The translations under genes were made by a program, and so were the position numbers. DNA of 64,000 bases from Paenibacillus urinalis (GTDB lineage: Bacteria; Bacillota; Bacilli; Paenibacillales; Paenibacillaceae). Numbering within the stretch: position 1 is the first letter of the stretch; each line of letters begins with the position of its first letter. Positions 36,738-46,650 of this stretch are shown piece after piece. Under the pieces are notes generated by a model. It had not been told where the DNA came from. It saw only the letters and a program-made list of their open reading frames with translations, and made no database searches. The stretch spans positions 2,051,501 to 2,115,500 of the forward strand of contig NZ_CP118108.1 of the NCBI RefSeq assembly GCF_028747985.1, read 5' to 3'.

Positions 36738-39700
36738 TTGAACGGAACGGATGAGAAAAGAAAACGGTTTGAGCTGTTGATGAAACAGGTTGATTTGCCG
36801 GCGGGCATCGTGGAGCCTCATTTTATTGACGGGTTTATCGACCAGGTGGAAATCAGCCGCATGAATCGTGAATGGCATATTACCATTACAAAGGATACAC
36901 TGGTTCCCGCTCCTGTCTTTAAAGCATTCTGTCTGCATATTCGAGATAAAATGAGTCATATTGCCAAGATTTCATTTACTTTCAACTACAATTCTGCTGT
37001 ATCCGAAGCAGATATTGTGGCAGAGTATTGGAATCTGTTCCTGGAATGGGTCCACCAGCAGATTCCATCTGTTAATGGCTGGATGAATCGGGCGACTCAA
37101 GATGTCGAGTCGGGTCTGCTTACGCTGACGATGAGTGATGGCATGGCGCTGGAGCTGGCTCGGAAGAAGCAGATTGATCAGGCAATAACCACGTATTATG
37201 ATCGTTACTTCAAGCTCCCGCTTAAGGTGAAGATGGTGGTCGGCGAGAGTAACCGGGAAGAGCTGGAGAAGTTTGAACAGAAGAAACGGGAAGAAGAACG
37301 TGTTGTCATTGAGAACATGATGAGCATGATTGAAGCCGAGATGGCCCCTATAGAGGAAGAAGAGGGCGACGTTAGGCTGCAAATGGGCTATGAGATCAAG
37401 GAGCCTGCTGTCCCTATCCAGGAAGTGCAGGATGAAGAGAAGAAGATTACGCTTCAAGGAACCGTATTCGGTCTGGACAAAAAGGAACTCCGCAACGGTA
37501 ATACACTCTACATGTTCTATCTGACCGACTTTACGGATTCGATGCAGATGAAAGTGTTTGCGAAGTCCAAAGAAGATGTCAAAATTATGAATCTGCTGGC
37601 GAATGGCAAATGGGTGAAGGTGCGCGGTCGAGTTGAATACGACCGGTTTATGCAAGTTCCTGAGCTCGCCATGATTCCGTCAGATCTAGTTGAGGTGCAG
37701 GCACCACCGACACGTAAGGATAATGCAGCAGAGAAGCGAGTCGAATTTCACCTTCATACGAAGATGAGTACGATGGATGCGGTGACTTCAATCGATACGT
37801 ATGTCAAAACAGCAGCCAAATGGGGACACAAAGCGATTGCTGTGACCGATCACGGAGGCGTTCAGGTATATCCGGAGGCAGCTAAGGCAGCCAAGAAGCA
37901 CGGCGTCAAAATGATATACGGACTCGAAGCCAATATCGTTAACGATGCAGTCGAGGTCGTTATGAAGCCACAGCCTTTGGAGCTGAAGACAGCCGAATAT
38001 ATTGTATTTGATATAGAGACAACAGGCTTATCGGTAACACAGAACAAGATCATAGAAATTGCAGCGGTAAAAATGCAGGATGACAAGGAAGTCGACCGAT
38101 TTGCGACCTTTGTGAATCCTCATGAGCGAATTCCATATAACATTCAGCAGCTTACCAACATTAATGATGAGATGGTCAAGGATGCGCCAGAGCTTGAGCC
38201 CGTATTGCATGACTTCGTCAAGTTTGTGGGAGATAGTATATTAGTGGCGCACAACGCGAGATTTGACATCGGCTTTATTCAAGCCAATCTCAAAACAATC
38301 GGAATGGAGCCGCTGGAGAATCCTGTACTGGATACACTGGAGCTCGCAAGATTGCTGCACCCAACGATGAAAAATCACCGCTTGAATACACTCGCGGATA
38401 AATATAAGGTTTCGCTTGAGAATCATCACCGGGCGATTGACGATACAATTGCACTTGCCGGCATTCTGACAGGGCTGCTAAATGATGCTGCCCAGCTGAA
38501 GGGGATCACCATGCTGGATCGGCTGAATGATTATGTTGGAATGGACTTGTCGAATGCTAGGCCGTTCCACAGTGGAATATATGCACTCAATGGTACAGGC
38601 AAGAAGAATCTGTACAAGCTGGTTAGTCTGTCCCATACGGAGCATTTTAAGCGGGTTGCGACGATTCCGAAGTCGAAGCTGGTGGCCCATCGAGATGGAC
38701 TGCTGATCATGTCCGGCTGTGAGAAGGGTGAGTTTTTTGAAGCAGTACTGAATAAATCCGTTGAAGAAGCGGAGGAAGTAGCCCAGTTCTATGACATTTT
38801 AGAGATTCAGCCGGTTACGATGTATATGCATCTTGTAGACAAGGGGCTAGTAGCAACACCGGATGAGATCAAAATTGCGATTCGTAAAGTCGTGGAGATT
38901 GGGGAAAAGCTGGGTAAACCGGTCGTCGCTACAGGAAATGTGCACTACCTTGATCCGAGAGACAAAATTTATAGAGATATTACGATTCACGGCATAACCG
39001 GGTTTAGTCCGCTCAAGGATATGCGCAAGCCCGATGCTCACTTCCGTACAACGGACGAAATGCTGGAGGAATTCGAATTTCTTGGTAAAGACAAAGCTTA
39101 TGAAGTGGTCGTCACAAATACGAGTGAGCTCGCGGACCGCTTTGAAGAGATACAGCTCTTCCCCAAAGAGCTCTTCACTCCAATCATTGAGGGGGCTGAA
39201 GAAGAGATTCGCAGCAAATGCTACGAAACCGCCAAATCCATTTATGGTGAGGAAGTTCCAGACGTTGTCGTCAAACGACTGGAAAAAGAGCTGGAGCCTA
39301 TTATCAAATTTGGATTCTCTGCCAACTATCTCATTTCAGAGAAGCTGGTTAAGAAATCGAACGAGGATGGATATCTCGTAGGCTCACGGGGGTCCGTAGG
39401 TTCTTCCGTCGTAGCCACCTTCCTTGGTATATCCGAGGTTAATCCGCTGCCGCCGCATTATATTTGTGTTAACCCGGAATGCAGGCATAGCGAATGGTTC
39501 CTTGACGGTAGTGTGAAGAGTGGATTTGATTTGCCGTCGAAGGATTGTCCTGAATGCGGTACCCCATATAAAGGCGAAGGTCAGGATATTCCATTTGAAA
39601 CGTTCCTGGGCTTTAAGGGAGACAAGGTTCCCGATATTGACCTTAACTTCTCCGGGGAATATCAGCCGAAGGCTCACCATTTTACAAAGGTCATGTTCGG

Positions 39701-41054
39701 TGAGAAGAGTGTATACCGTGCAGGCACCATCGGTACAGTAGCCGAGAAGACGGCGTTCGGATTTGCGAAGAAATATGAGGAAGCCCATCATAAATCCTGG
39801 AGAGGCGCGGAGCTGAACCGGCTTGCATCCGGCTGTACGGGTGTGAAGCGGAGCACCGGACAGCATCCAGGCGGAATTGTCGTTGTCCCAGACTATATCG
39901 AAGTGGAAGATGTGACACCTGTGCAGTATCCGGCAGATGACACGAGTGCAGAATGGAAAACAACGCACTTCGACTATCACGCCTTCGAGGATAACTTGCT
40001 CAAGCTGGATATACTGGGTCATGATGACCCGACGATGATGCGGATGCTTCAGGATCTGACGGGGGTTGATCCAACCACTATCCCAATGAACGATCCTAAG
40101 GTCATGAGCATGTTCAACTCTACGGATGCGCTTGGTGTGACTCCGGAACAGATTCGTACTCCAGTCGCCACCTACGGCGTGCCGGAGATGGGGACCAAAT
40201 TTGTTAGACAGATGCTGCAGGAATCCCAGCCGAGCACCTTTGCTGACCTTCTGCAAATTTCAGGGTTGTCCCACGGAACAGGCGTATGGCTGGGGAATGC
40301 ACAGGAGCTGATCAAGAACGGGACCTGCAACATTAAGACCGTAATTGGCTGCCGGGATGATATTATGCTGTTCTTAATATATAAGCATGGCATGGATGCT
40401 GCACTAGCCTTCAAAATTACCGAGAGTGTACGTAAAGGTAAAGGCCTCAGCCAGGAATGGATTGATGAAATGAAGAACTGTAAGGTTCCGCAGTGGTACA
40501 TTGATTCCTGTCTGAAAATTCAGTACATGTTCCCGAAAGCCCATGCTTCAGCTTACGTTATATCGGCAGTTCGTACAGCATACTATAAGCTGTATTATCC
40601 GATCGAATATTACGCAACCTATTTCTCAGTACGTGCTGAGGATTTTGATATTGAGCTCGCATGTCAGGGCTATGAAGCCATATCTCGGAAGATTGTTGAG
40701 ATCGAGCAGCTTGGGTTCCAGGCTTCGACCAAGGAGAAATCGATGCTGTCCGTGCTGGAGATGGCGCTGGAGATGACAGCACGGGGATTCAGCTTCAAAA
40801 TGATTGATCTGTATCGATCCGATGCGACACGCTTTACGATTGATGGGGATTCCTTGATTCCTCCTTTCTCTGCGCTTGCAGGGATTGGTGACAATGCGGC
40901 ACGCAATATTGCAGCAGCACGTGAATACGGAGAGTTCCTGTCTATTGAAGATTTCCAGCAGAAATCGAAGGCGAGTAAGACGGCGGTGGAGCTGCTCACA
41001 CAGATGGGGTGTTTCCGCGGTTTGCCTGAGAGCAATCAGTTGTCACTCTTTTAG
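36738..41054 (+). CDS. polC: DNA polymerase III PolC-type alpha subunit
   Basis: PolC is the main replicative polymerase of low-GC Gram-positives, with built-in proofreading. From TTG 36738 (behind GGGGGGAG) the product is 1438 residues, almost the length of B. subtilis PolC. The order is N-terminal and OB domains, PHP starting at about 335 (VEFHLHTKMSTMDAV), and exonuclease inserted into PHP from about 421 (YIVFDIETTGL). A Cys4 zinc-like site begins at about 910, and the polymerase follows with VPDIDLNFSGEYQ. The longer frame starting at 36651 has no supporting site. Confidence 0.98.
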   Translation: MNGTDEKRKRFELLMKQVDLPAGIVEPHFIDGFIDQVEISRMNREWHITITKDTLVPAPVFKAFCLHIRDKMSHIAKISFTFNYNSAVSEADIVAEYWNLFLEWVHQQIPSVNGWMNRATQDVESGLLTLTMSDGMALELARKKQIDQAITTYYDRYFKLPLKVKMVVGESNREELEKFEQKKREEERVVIENMMSMIEAEMAPIEEEEGDVRLQMGYEIKEPAVPIQEVQDEEKKITLQGTVFGLDKKELRNGNTLYMFYLTDFTDSMQMKVFAKSKEDVKIMNLLANGKWVKVRGRVEYDRFMQVPELAMIPSDLVEVQAPPTRKDNAAEKRVEFHLHTKMSTMDAVTSIDTYVKTAAKWGHKAIAVTDHGGVQVYPEAAKAAKKHGVKMIYGLEANIVNDAVEVVMKPQPLELKTAEYIVFDIETTGLSVTQNKIIEIAAVKMQDDKEVDRFATFVNPHERIPYNIQQLTNINDEMVKDAPELEPVLHDFVKFVGDSILVAHNARFDIGFIQANLKTIGMEPLENPVLDTLELARLLHPTMKNHRLNTLADKYKVSLENHHRAIDDTIALAGILTGLLNDAAQLKGITMLDRLNDYVGMDLSNARPFHSGIYALNGTGKKNLYKLVSLSHTEHFKRVATIPKSKLVAHRDGLLIMSGCEKGEFFEAVLNKSVEEAEEVAQFYDILEIQPVTMYMHLVDKGLVATPDEIKIAIRKVVEIGEKLGKPVVATGNVHYLDPRDKIYRDITIHGITGFSPLKDMRKPDAHFRTTDEMLEEFEFLGKDKAYEVVVTNTSELADRFEEIQLFPKELFTPIIEGAEEEIRSKCYETAKSIYGEEVPDVVVKRLEKELEPIIKFGFSANYLISEKLVKKSNEDGYLVGSRGSVGSSVVATFLGISEVNPLPPHYICVNPECRHSEWFLDGSVKSGFDLPSKDCPECGTPYKGEGQDIPFETFLGFKGDKVPDIDLNFSGEYQPKAHHFTKVMFGEKSVYRAGTIGTVAEKTAFGFAKKYEEAHHKSWRGAELNRLASGCTGVKRSTGQHPGGIVVVPDYIEVEDVTPVQYPADDTSAEWKTTHFDYHAFEDNLLKLDILGHDDPTMMRMLQDLTGVDPTTIPMNDPKVMSMFNSTDALGVTPEQIRTPVATYGVPEMGTKFVRQMLQESQPSTFADLLQISGLSHGTGVWLGNAQELIKNGTCNIKTVIGCRDDIMLFLIYKHGMDAALAFKITESVRKGKGLSQEWIDEMKNCKVPQWYIDSCLKIQYMFPKAHASAYVISAVRTAYYKLYYPIEYYATYFSVRAEDFDIELACQGYEAISRKIVEIEQLGFQASTKEKSMLSVLEMALEMTARGFSFKMIDLYRSDATRFTIDGDSLIPPFSALAGIGDNAARNIAAAREYGEFLSIEDFQQKSKASKTAVELLTQMGCFRGLPESNQLSLF

Positions 41055-41104
41055 TGAGTAGAATGGACTGCTCGCAGGCGAGACAGCGAGTCAAGTGACT
41101 ATAC

Positions 41105-41133
41105 TTGTCACTAATGTCTGACTATGTTATAAT
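41105..41133 (+). promoter_or_regulatory. Strong sigma-A promoter of the rimP-nusA-infB operon
   Basis: TTGTCA (41105-41110), a 17-base spacer and TATAAT (41128-41133), with an extended -10 TG at 41125-41126, form a near-consensus promoter after polC. It would start an RNA of about 115 bases before rimP. Confidence 0.85.
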
Positions 41134-41167
41134 TTTTATGGTAATCATGAGGATAAAACCGTTGCTT

Positions 41168-41191
41168 AAAGAGTGGGGAAACCCACTCTTT
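41168..41191 (+). promoter_or_regulatory. rimP leader hairpin with GAAA tetraloop
   Basis: AAAGAGTGGG (41168-41177) and CCCACTCTTT (41182-41191) form a perfect ten-pair stem with a GAAA loop. The following sequence TACTCTTTGG is not a clear U-tract, so it is more likely a leader structure or weak attenuator than a full terminator. Confidence 0.65.
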
Positions 41192-41256
41192 ACTCTTTGG
41201 TATACACTTTAATTTGCCGGTTTACCGGAACGAACCTGACTTGGAGGTTACCTTAT

Positions 41257-41715
41257 TTGAGCACAAAGATTAAAACTACCGTGGAAGAAATGATTAAGCC
41301 TTTTCTGGATGAGCATGAATTTGAGCTCGTAGATGTAGAATACGTGAAAGAAGGAAGCAACTACTTCCTGCGTGTTTACGTGGATAAAGAGGGTGGTATC
41401 GATCTGGATGATTGCGGATTGATCAGTGAATTTTTAAGCGCTGAGCTGGATAAGAAGGATCCGATCCCTGATGCATATTTTCTAGAAGTCTCTTCTCCCG
41501 GTGCTGAACGCCCCCTGAAGAAGTCTGCCGACGTGGCCAAGGCGGTAGGAAAGAATGTGTACGTCACTACATATGAGCCGATAGGCGGTCTGAAGGAATT
41601 TGAAGGCGAATTGTTATCTTTTGAGAACGAAGAATTGGTTATTGCCTCCGGTAAAAAAGAGCATGCCGTTCCTTATTCAAAAGTGGCGAGTGCACGTTTG
41701 GCCATTGTTTTATAA
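41257..41715 (+). CDS. rimP: Ribosome maturation factor RimP
   Basis: RimP assists 30S subunit maturation. The 152-residue product has the family core EYVKEGSNYFLRVYVDKEGG and the conserved LEVSSPGAERPLKK. TTG 41257 is chosen because TTGGAGGTT ends nine bases upstream; the longer in-frame extension from 41173 runs through the leader hairpin and cannot be coding. It heads the operon with nusA, rnpM, rplGA and infB. Confidence 0.97.
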   Translation: MSTKIKTTVEEMIKPFLDEHEFELVDVEYVKEGSNYFLRVYVDKEGGIDLDDCGLISEFLSAELDKKDPIPDAYFLEVSSPGAERPLKKSADVAKAVGKNVYVTTYEPIGGLKEFEGELLSFENEELVIASGKKEHAVPYSKVASARLAIVL

Positions 41716-41758
41716 GTGTTAAGTTTACACACGATATGATCAGATTCGTCCCGCGTGC

Positions 41759-41807
41759 AACGGCAAGGTTCTCTTTTATGTTTCTGTATAAAGAGAACTT
41801 CGCCGTT
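41759..41807 (+). promoter_or_regulatory. Large stem-loop between rimP and nusA
   Basis: AACGGC (41759-41764) pairs with GCCGTT (41802-41807), and GTTCTCTTT (41768-41776) pairs with AAAGAGAAC (41790-41798). The inner bases around them extend the stem, and the loop is about eight bases. The sequence after it is GTTTTACG, a poor U-tract. It could be an attenuator or RNA-processing site ahead of nusA. Confidence 0.6.
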
Positions 41808-41848
41808 TTACGCTATGGATGACATGTTTGAAAGGGGGATTTACATTC

Positions 41849-42946
41849 ATGAGTATGGATTTTATTGAAGCGATGAATGAACTGGAAAGGGATAAGGGGA
41901 TTAGCAAGGACATTTTGTTCGAAGCGATTGAAGCTGCGCTAATTTCGAGCTACAAGCGTAATTTTAATACTGCGCAAAATGTTCGTGTTGACATGAACCG
42001 GAATTCCGGTGTTATCCGTGTATATGCTCGTAAGATGGTTGTAGAAGAGGTGCTCGATCCGCGGACTGAAATTTCTTTGCCTGCCGCTAGAGAGATTAAC
42101 CCGCATTTTCAGCTTGAGGATGTAGCAGAGATCGAAGTGACTCCAAGAGATTTCGGTCGTATTGCAGCTCAAACGGCTAAGCAGGTGGTAACACAACGTA
42201 TTCGTGAAGCGGAACGCGGGCTTATCTATAATGCTTTTGTTGACAAAGAAGAGGACATTGTTACAGGTGTCGTGCAGCGCCAGGATTTGCGCAGCATTTA
42301 TATCGACCTCGGCAAGGTAGAGGCGGTTCTTCCTCTTACTGAGCTGATGCCGAACGAGAAATTTGTTCACGGGGATCGGATTAAGGCCTATATTACTAAG
42401 GTTGAGAACACGACAAAAGGCCCGCAAATTGTGCTCTCACGCACACACCCTGGTCTTCTTAAGCGTCTGTTTGAACTTGAAGTGCCTGAAATCTTCGATG
42501 GTGTAGTTGAGATCCGTTCCGTTGCACGCGAAGCAGGCTTCCGTTCGAAGATCGCCGTTCATTCTCGTAATGAAGAGGTCGATCCGGTGGGCTCCTGCGT
42601 AGGTCCGAGAGGAACTCGTGTTCAGACCATCGTTAACGAGCTGCGCGGAGAGAAGATTGATATCGTGAAATTCTCGGAATCGGTTGAGGAATATGTTGCT
42701 AACGCACTGAGCCCATCTAAGGTTCTGGAAGTTCAGGTGTTCGAGAATGAGAAGATGGCTCGAGTGATTGTTCCGGACTATCAGCTGTCTCTAGCCATTG
42801 GTATCAAAGGTCAGAATGCGCGTCTTGCTGCCAAGCTTACGGGCTGGAAGATTGATATTAAGAGCGAGAGCCAGGCAGAGCAGGAATTTGGCAGAGAAAA
42901 AGACTCTTCTGGTGAAATGCATCAGGATTCCATCACCGTCGATTAA
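41849..42946 (+). CDS. nusA: Transcription termination/antitermination factor NusA
   Basis: NusA binds RNA polymerase and controls pausing and termination. The 365-residue product has the N-terminal RNAP-binding domain, an S1 domain at about residues 130-200, and two KH domains. KH signatures are GSCVGPRGTRVQ and LAIGIKGQNARLAAKLTGW. It lacks the acidic repeats of enterobacterial NusA, as is normal in Firmicutes. ATG 41849 follows AAAGGGGG. Confidence 0.98.
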   Translation: MSMDFIEAMNELERDKGISKDILFEAIEAALISSYKRNFNTAQNVRVDMNRNSGVIRVYARKMVVEEVLDPRTEISLPAAREINPHFQLEDVAEIEVTPRDFGRIAAQTAKQVVTQRIREAERGLIYNAFVDKEEDIVTGVVQRQDLRSIYIDLGKVEAVLPLTELMPNEKFVHGDRIKAYITKVENTTKGPQIVLSRTHPGLLKRLFELEVPEIFDGVVEIRSVAREAGFRSKIAVHSRNEEVDPVGSCVGPRGTRVQTIVNELRGEKIDIVKFSESVEEYVANALSPSKVLEVQVFENEKMARVIVPDYQLSLAIGIKGQNARLAAKLTGWKIDIKSESQAEQEFGREKDSSGEMHQDSITVD

Positions 42947-42976
42947 GCTGTACTGAAGTGATTGGGGGTCTAGAGA

Positions 42977-43285
42977 ATGAAACAACGCAAAGTACCGCTT
43001 CGCAAATGCGTGGCTTGTCAAGAAATGATGCCGAAGAAACAGTTAATCAGGGTTGTTAAAACACCGGAAGATGAAGTGCTGATTGACCTTACGGGCAAGA
43101 AATCTGGCCGTGGTGCTTATCTTTGCGGTAAGGAAGCTTGCTTCCGTCTTGCTCAGAAGAACAGATCACTCGATCGGGCGCTCAAGTCGCAAGTGAAGTC
43201 TGAGATCTATGAGCAGCTTGCACAAGACTTTATTAAGGCCGAAGATGAATTTTTGGCCGCAAGGGATAGGGCTGAATATGAATAA
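42977..43285 (+). CDS. rnpM: RNase P modulator RnpM (YlxR)
   Basis: YlxR-family protein that binds RNase P RNA and modulates its activity (RnpM in B. subtilis). The 102-residue product has the signature PLRKCVACQEMMPKKQLIRVV and GRGAYLCGKEACFRLA, with paired Cys residues. It lies between nusA and the L7Ae-like gene and overlaps the latter by eight bases. Confidence 0.95.
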   Translation: MKQRKVPLRKCVACQEMMPKKQLIRVVKTPEDEVLIDLTGKKSGRGAYLCGKEACFRLAQKNRSLDRALKSQVKSEIYEQLAQDFIKAEDEFLAARDRAEYE

Positions 43286-43601
43286 GGCGCTGTCCTATGT
43301 AGGTCTTGCGACACGAGCAGGCAAATTAGTTTCTGGCGATGAAATTGTGCTAAAGGCTATCCGGTCTTCCGAAGCGAAAATGGTTATTGTTGCGGCCGAT
43401 GCATCAGCTAATACACTCAAAAAATTCCGTGACAAGTGCAAATCGTACAACGTTCCTCTTCTTATCGGCTTCGATCGAGAAACACTTGGCAGCGCCATGG
43501 GTAAACCAGAACGTGTTGTACTCGCTGTAACGGATCCGGGATTTGTCAAAATGATCGCGAAGCAGGCCTTGACAATGTCGGAGGTGGAGTATATTGAGTA
43601 A
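43278..43601 (+). CDS. rplGA: L7Ae-family RNA-binding protein YlxQ/RplGA
   Basis: The 107-residue product is an L7Ae/L30e-like K-turn-binding protein with [16 protein letters not shown] and [16 protein letters not shown]. subtilis YlxQ (RplGA) binds RNA kink-turns and occurs at the same place before infB. ATG 43278 is chosen because the longer in-frame extension lies within rnpM. It overlaps infB by eight bases. Confidence 0.95.
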   Translation: MNKALSYVGLATRAGKLVSGDEIVLKAIRSSEAKMVIVAADASANTLKKFRDKCKSYNVPLLIGFDRETLGSAMGKPERVVLAVTDPGFVKMIAKQALTMSEVEYIE

Positions 43602-46245
43602 ACAAGATAGCAAACTGCGAGTTTATGAATATGCAAAATCACTCAACATGAGCAGCAAAGAAATCATTACCATTCTTAAGAAGCTGGATATTCCCGTTAA
43701 CAATCATATGAGTGTAATGGAGAATGGCTCCGTTGCGAAGGTAGAACAATTTTTTAACAATATAAAAGCGGGAGCTGCAGTGAAACGTGAGCAGAGCTCA
43801 TCCGCTCAGACGGTGGCGACATCGGCGGTTCGTGAAGATCAAGGAGCGACCGAGCGTCCTAATCCGTCTTTCCAAGGAGGTGCCACACAGAATTTGCAAA
43901 ACGATGTGAAAAACAACGAGTCTAACAATACACGGAATGCTTCTGAGAGCAGTAACTCAAGACCAAAAAAACAACAGGAAAAGCAGGTAGGTATGAATAA
44001 TAGACCAAATCAAAACAGTAACAGTGGATCCCAACGGCAAAGCGGTCAAGATAACCGCAGATCAAACGGCAGTGTAGGCCAAGCTGGAGGTCAAGGAACC
44101 CGTCCTTCACAAGGTGGAAACGCAAACCGTCCTTCACAAGGCGGAAACGCAAACCGTCCTTCACAAGGCGGAAACACAAGCCGTCCTTCACAAGGTGGAA
44201 ACGCAGGCCGTCCTTCTCAAGGCGGAAATGCAAACCGTCCTTCTTCCCAGCAAGGCAGTGGCCAAGGCAGCAGCCAAGGCAGAAGCAATAACAGCTCAGC
44301 GGGCGGCAACAACCGCGGTGGACAGAACCGTAACAACAGCAACAATAATAGTAACCGCGGTGGCGGTGGCGGCGGACGTCGATTTGAAGATGGTAACGGA
44401 AGAGGCAACTACCGTGGCAACAACCGCGGCGGAAAGAACAACCGTGGAAGAAACCAATCCAATCAGCCTCCACGTGAGAAGATTGATAACACACCGAAGA
44501 AAATTATCGTACGCGGTAACATGACAGTAGGTGAATCGGCAAAACTGCTTCATAAGGATGCATCTGAAGTCATCAAGAAACTCATCTCGATGGGTGTTAT
44601 GGCAACAATCAACCAAGAACTGGATATCGACACGATTCTGCTTCTTGCCGGCGAGTTCGGTGTTGAAGTTGAAGTGAAGATCCCGGTTGAAGATGATCGC
44701 TTCGAAACAGTTGAAGAAAACGATGATCCGGCTGATCTGAAAGCTCGTCCTCCAGTTGTTACAATTATGGGTCACGTTGACCATGGTAAAACAACACTTC
44801 TGGATACGATCCGTTCCACAAGTGTCACTGCTGGTGAGGCAGGCGGTATCACACAGCACATCGGTGCATACCAAGTTGAAATTAACAATAAGAAGATTAC
44901 CTTCCTCGATACTCCGGGTCACGAAGCGTTTACAGCAATGCGTGCTCGTGGTGCAGAAGTTACGGATATGACGATCATTGTAGTTGCAGCGGATGACGGT
45001 GTTATGCCTCAGACCGTAGAAGCAATCAACCATGCGAAGGCAGCAAATCTGCCGATTATCGTTGCGGTCAACAAGATCGATAAGCCGGGTGCAGATCCGG
45101 ATCGTGTTAAGCAAGAACTTACTAACTATGAGCTCGTTCCAGAAGAGTGGGGCGGAGATACGATCTTTGTTAACGTTTCGGCGAAGCAAAAGATGGGTAT
45201 TGAAGACTTACTCGAAATGATTCTGCTCGTAGCAGAAGTGAATGAGTACAAAGCGAACCCGAACAAACGTGCACGTGGTACGGTAATCGAGGCTGAGCTT
45301 GATAAAGGTCGCGGACCTGTTATGCGCCTTCTAGTTCAACACGGTACGCTCAAAGTCGGAGATGCGTTTGTAGCAGGTAACTGCTTCGGACGTGTTCGTG
45401 CGATGGTCAACGATAAAGGCCGTAAGCTCAAAGAAGCAGGCCCGTCAACTCCGGTTGAAATTACAGGTCTGCAGGAAGTACCTCTTGCGGGTGATCCGTT
45501 TATGGTATTTGAAGATGAGCGCAAGGCTCGCTCCATTGCTGACAAGCGTGCAATTACACAGCGTGAATCCGATCTAGGAACACAAACACGTGTAACACTG
45601 GACGACTTGTTCAAGCATATTAAGGACGGAGAGATCAAAGATCTTAACGTGATTATCAAGGGAGACGTTCAAGGTTCGGTTGAGGCGCTTAAGGGGTCTC
45701 TGGCGAAGATTGAAGTTGAAGGTGTACGCGTGAAGATTATTCACAGTGGCGCTGGTGCAATCACCGAGTCGGATATCATTCTGGCAGCTGCATCCAATGC
45801 CATTGTTATCGGATTTAATGTTCGTCCTGACGTTCAAGCAAAATCCACAGCCGACGCTGAAAAAGTCGATGTGCGTTTGTACAACGTTATTTATAACATT
45901 ATTGAAGAGATCGAGCAGGCTATGAAGGGTATGCTGGATCCTGAATTTAAAGAGAGCGTCATCGGTCATGCCGAAGTACGTAACATCTTTAAGATTAGTA
46001 AAGTGGGAACTATTGCAGGATGTATGGTTACTTCCGGTAAAATCTCCCGTTCAGCTCAAACTCGCGTCATTCGGGATGGAATTGTTGTCTTTGAGGGCAA
46101 ACTAGATACACTGAAACGTTTCAAGGATGATGCTAAAGAAGTGGCGCAAGGTTATGAGTGCGGTATTACCATTGAGAATTTCAACGATATTAAAGAGGGC
46201 GACATTATTGAAGCGTTCGTAATGGAAACGGTAGAACGTAAATAA
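43594..46245 (+). CDS. infB: Translation initiation factor IF-2
   Basis: IF-2 places initiator tRNA on the 30S subunit. The 883-residue product is longer than B. subtilis IF-2 because its N-terminal region, up to about residue 310, is expanded with Asn, Gly, Ser and Gln. It includes five 9-residue repeats at 44101-44235. The conserved part holds the IF2-N domain, the G1 motif [12 protein letters not shown] at about 393-404, NKIDKPG and the C-terminal IF2 domains. TTG 43594 follows GGAGGT. It overlaps rplGA. Confidence 0.98.
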   Translation: MSKQDSKLRVYEYAKSLNMSSKEIITILKKLDIPVNNHMSVMENGSVAKVEQFFNNIKAGAAVKREQSSSAQTVATSAVREDQGATERPNPSFQGGATQNLQNDVKNNESNNTRNASESSNSRPKKQQEKQVGMNNRPNQNSNSGSQRQSGQDNRRSNGSVGQAGGQGTRPSQGGNANRPSQGGNANRPSQGGNTSRPSQGGNAGRPSQGGNANRPSSQQGSGQGSSQGRSNNSSAGGNNRGGQNRNNSNNNSNRGGGGGGRRFEDGNGRGNYRGNNRGGKNNRGRNQSNQPPREKIDNTPKKIIVRGNMTVGESAKLLHKDASEVIKKLISMGVMATINQELDIDTILLLAGEFGVEVEVKIPVEDDRFETVEENDDPADLKARPPVVTIMGHVDHGKTTLLDTIRSTSVTAGEAGGITQHIGAYQVEINNKKITFLDTPGHEAFTAMRARGAEVTDMTIIVVAADDGVMPQTVEAINHAKAANLPIIVAVNKIDKPGADPDRVKQELTNYELVPEEWGGDTIFVNVSAKQKMGIEDLLEMILLVAEVNEYKANPNKRARGTVIEAELDKGRGPVMRLLVQHGTLKVGDAFVAGNCFGRVRAMVNDKGRKLKEAGPSTPVEITGLQEVPLAGDPFMVFEDERKARSIADKRAITQRESDLGTQTRVTLDDLFKHIKDGEIKDLNVIIKGDVQGSVEALKGSLAKIEVEGVRVKIIHSGAGAITESDIILAAASNAIVIGFNVRPDVQAKSTADAEKVDVRLYNVIYNIIEEIEQAMKGMLDPEFKESVIGHAEVRNIFKISKVGTIAGCMVTSGKISRSAQTRVIRDGIVVFEGKLDTLKRFKDDAKEVAQGYECGITIENFNDIKEGDIIEAFVMETVERK
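44101..44235 (+). repeat. Five 27-bp in-frame tandem repeats in infB
   Basis: Five consecutive 27-base units, each starting cgtccttc, encode RPSQGGN plus two variable residues (AN, AN, TS, AG, AN). A sixth, degenerate unit with RPSSQQG follows. They lie in the disordered N-terminal region of IF-2 and are likely to vary in copy number among strains. Confidence 0.9.
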
Positions 46246-46275
46246 TAATGTCCTTTGCTAGAGAGGTGAACACCT

Positions 46276-46629
46276 ATGGCTAAAATTAGAACAGGACGTG
46301 TTAATGAGCAGGTAAAGAAGGAACTTAGCTTGCTGATTCAATCCGAGCTGAAAGATCCACGTATCGGTTTTGTGACCATTACGGGTGTCGAAGTGACGAA
46401 TGACCTGTCCCAAGCCAAAGTATATTTGAGTGTTCTCGGTGAAGAGGAACAGAAGCAAAATTCCCTGAAGGCTCTGGACAAAGCGAGTGGTTTTCTTCGC
46501 AGTGAATTGGGCAAACGGGTTAGACTTCGTCATGTTCCCGAGTTAATATTCAAGATTGATGAATCCATTGCTTACGGAAGCCGCATTGAGAAGCTGCTTA
46601 CCGAGATCGATAAACCGGATTCTAAATGA
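46276..46629 (+). CDS. rbfA: Ribosome-binding factor A
   Basis: RbfA is a KH-like protein needed for 16S rRNA 5' end maturation and cold adaptation. The 117-residue product has the conserved [20 protein letters not shown] and the later [12 protein letters not shown] and [17 protein letters not shown] 46276 follows GAGAGGTG. It sits between infB and nrnA. Confidence 0.98.
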   Translation: MAKIRTGRVNEQVKKELSLLIQSELKDPRIGFVTITGVEVTNDLSQAKVYLSVLGEEEQKQNSLKALDKASGFLRSELGKRVRLRHVPELIFKIDESIAYGSRIEKLLTEIDKPDSK

Positions 46630-46650
46630 AAATGAATAGAGGAGACGGCA

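Noticed and set aside
44101..44235. Tandem repeats considered as a CRISPR array
   Set aside because: The 27-base units are directly adjacent with no unique spacers and stay in frame within infB.
44296..45189. 297-codon open frame on the minus strand over infB
   Set aside because: Antisense shadow of a codon-biased gene, with no motif.
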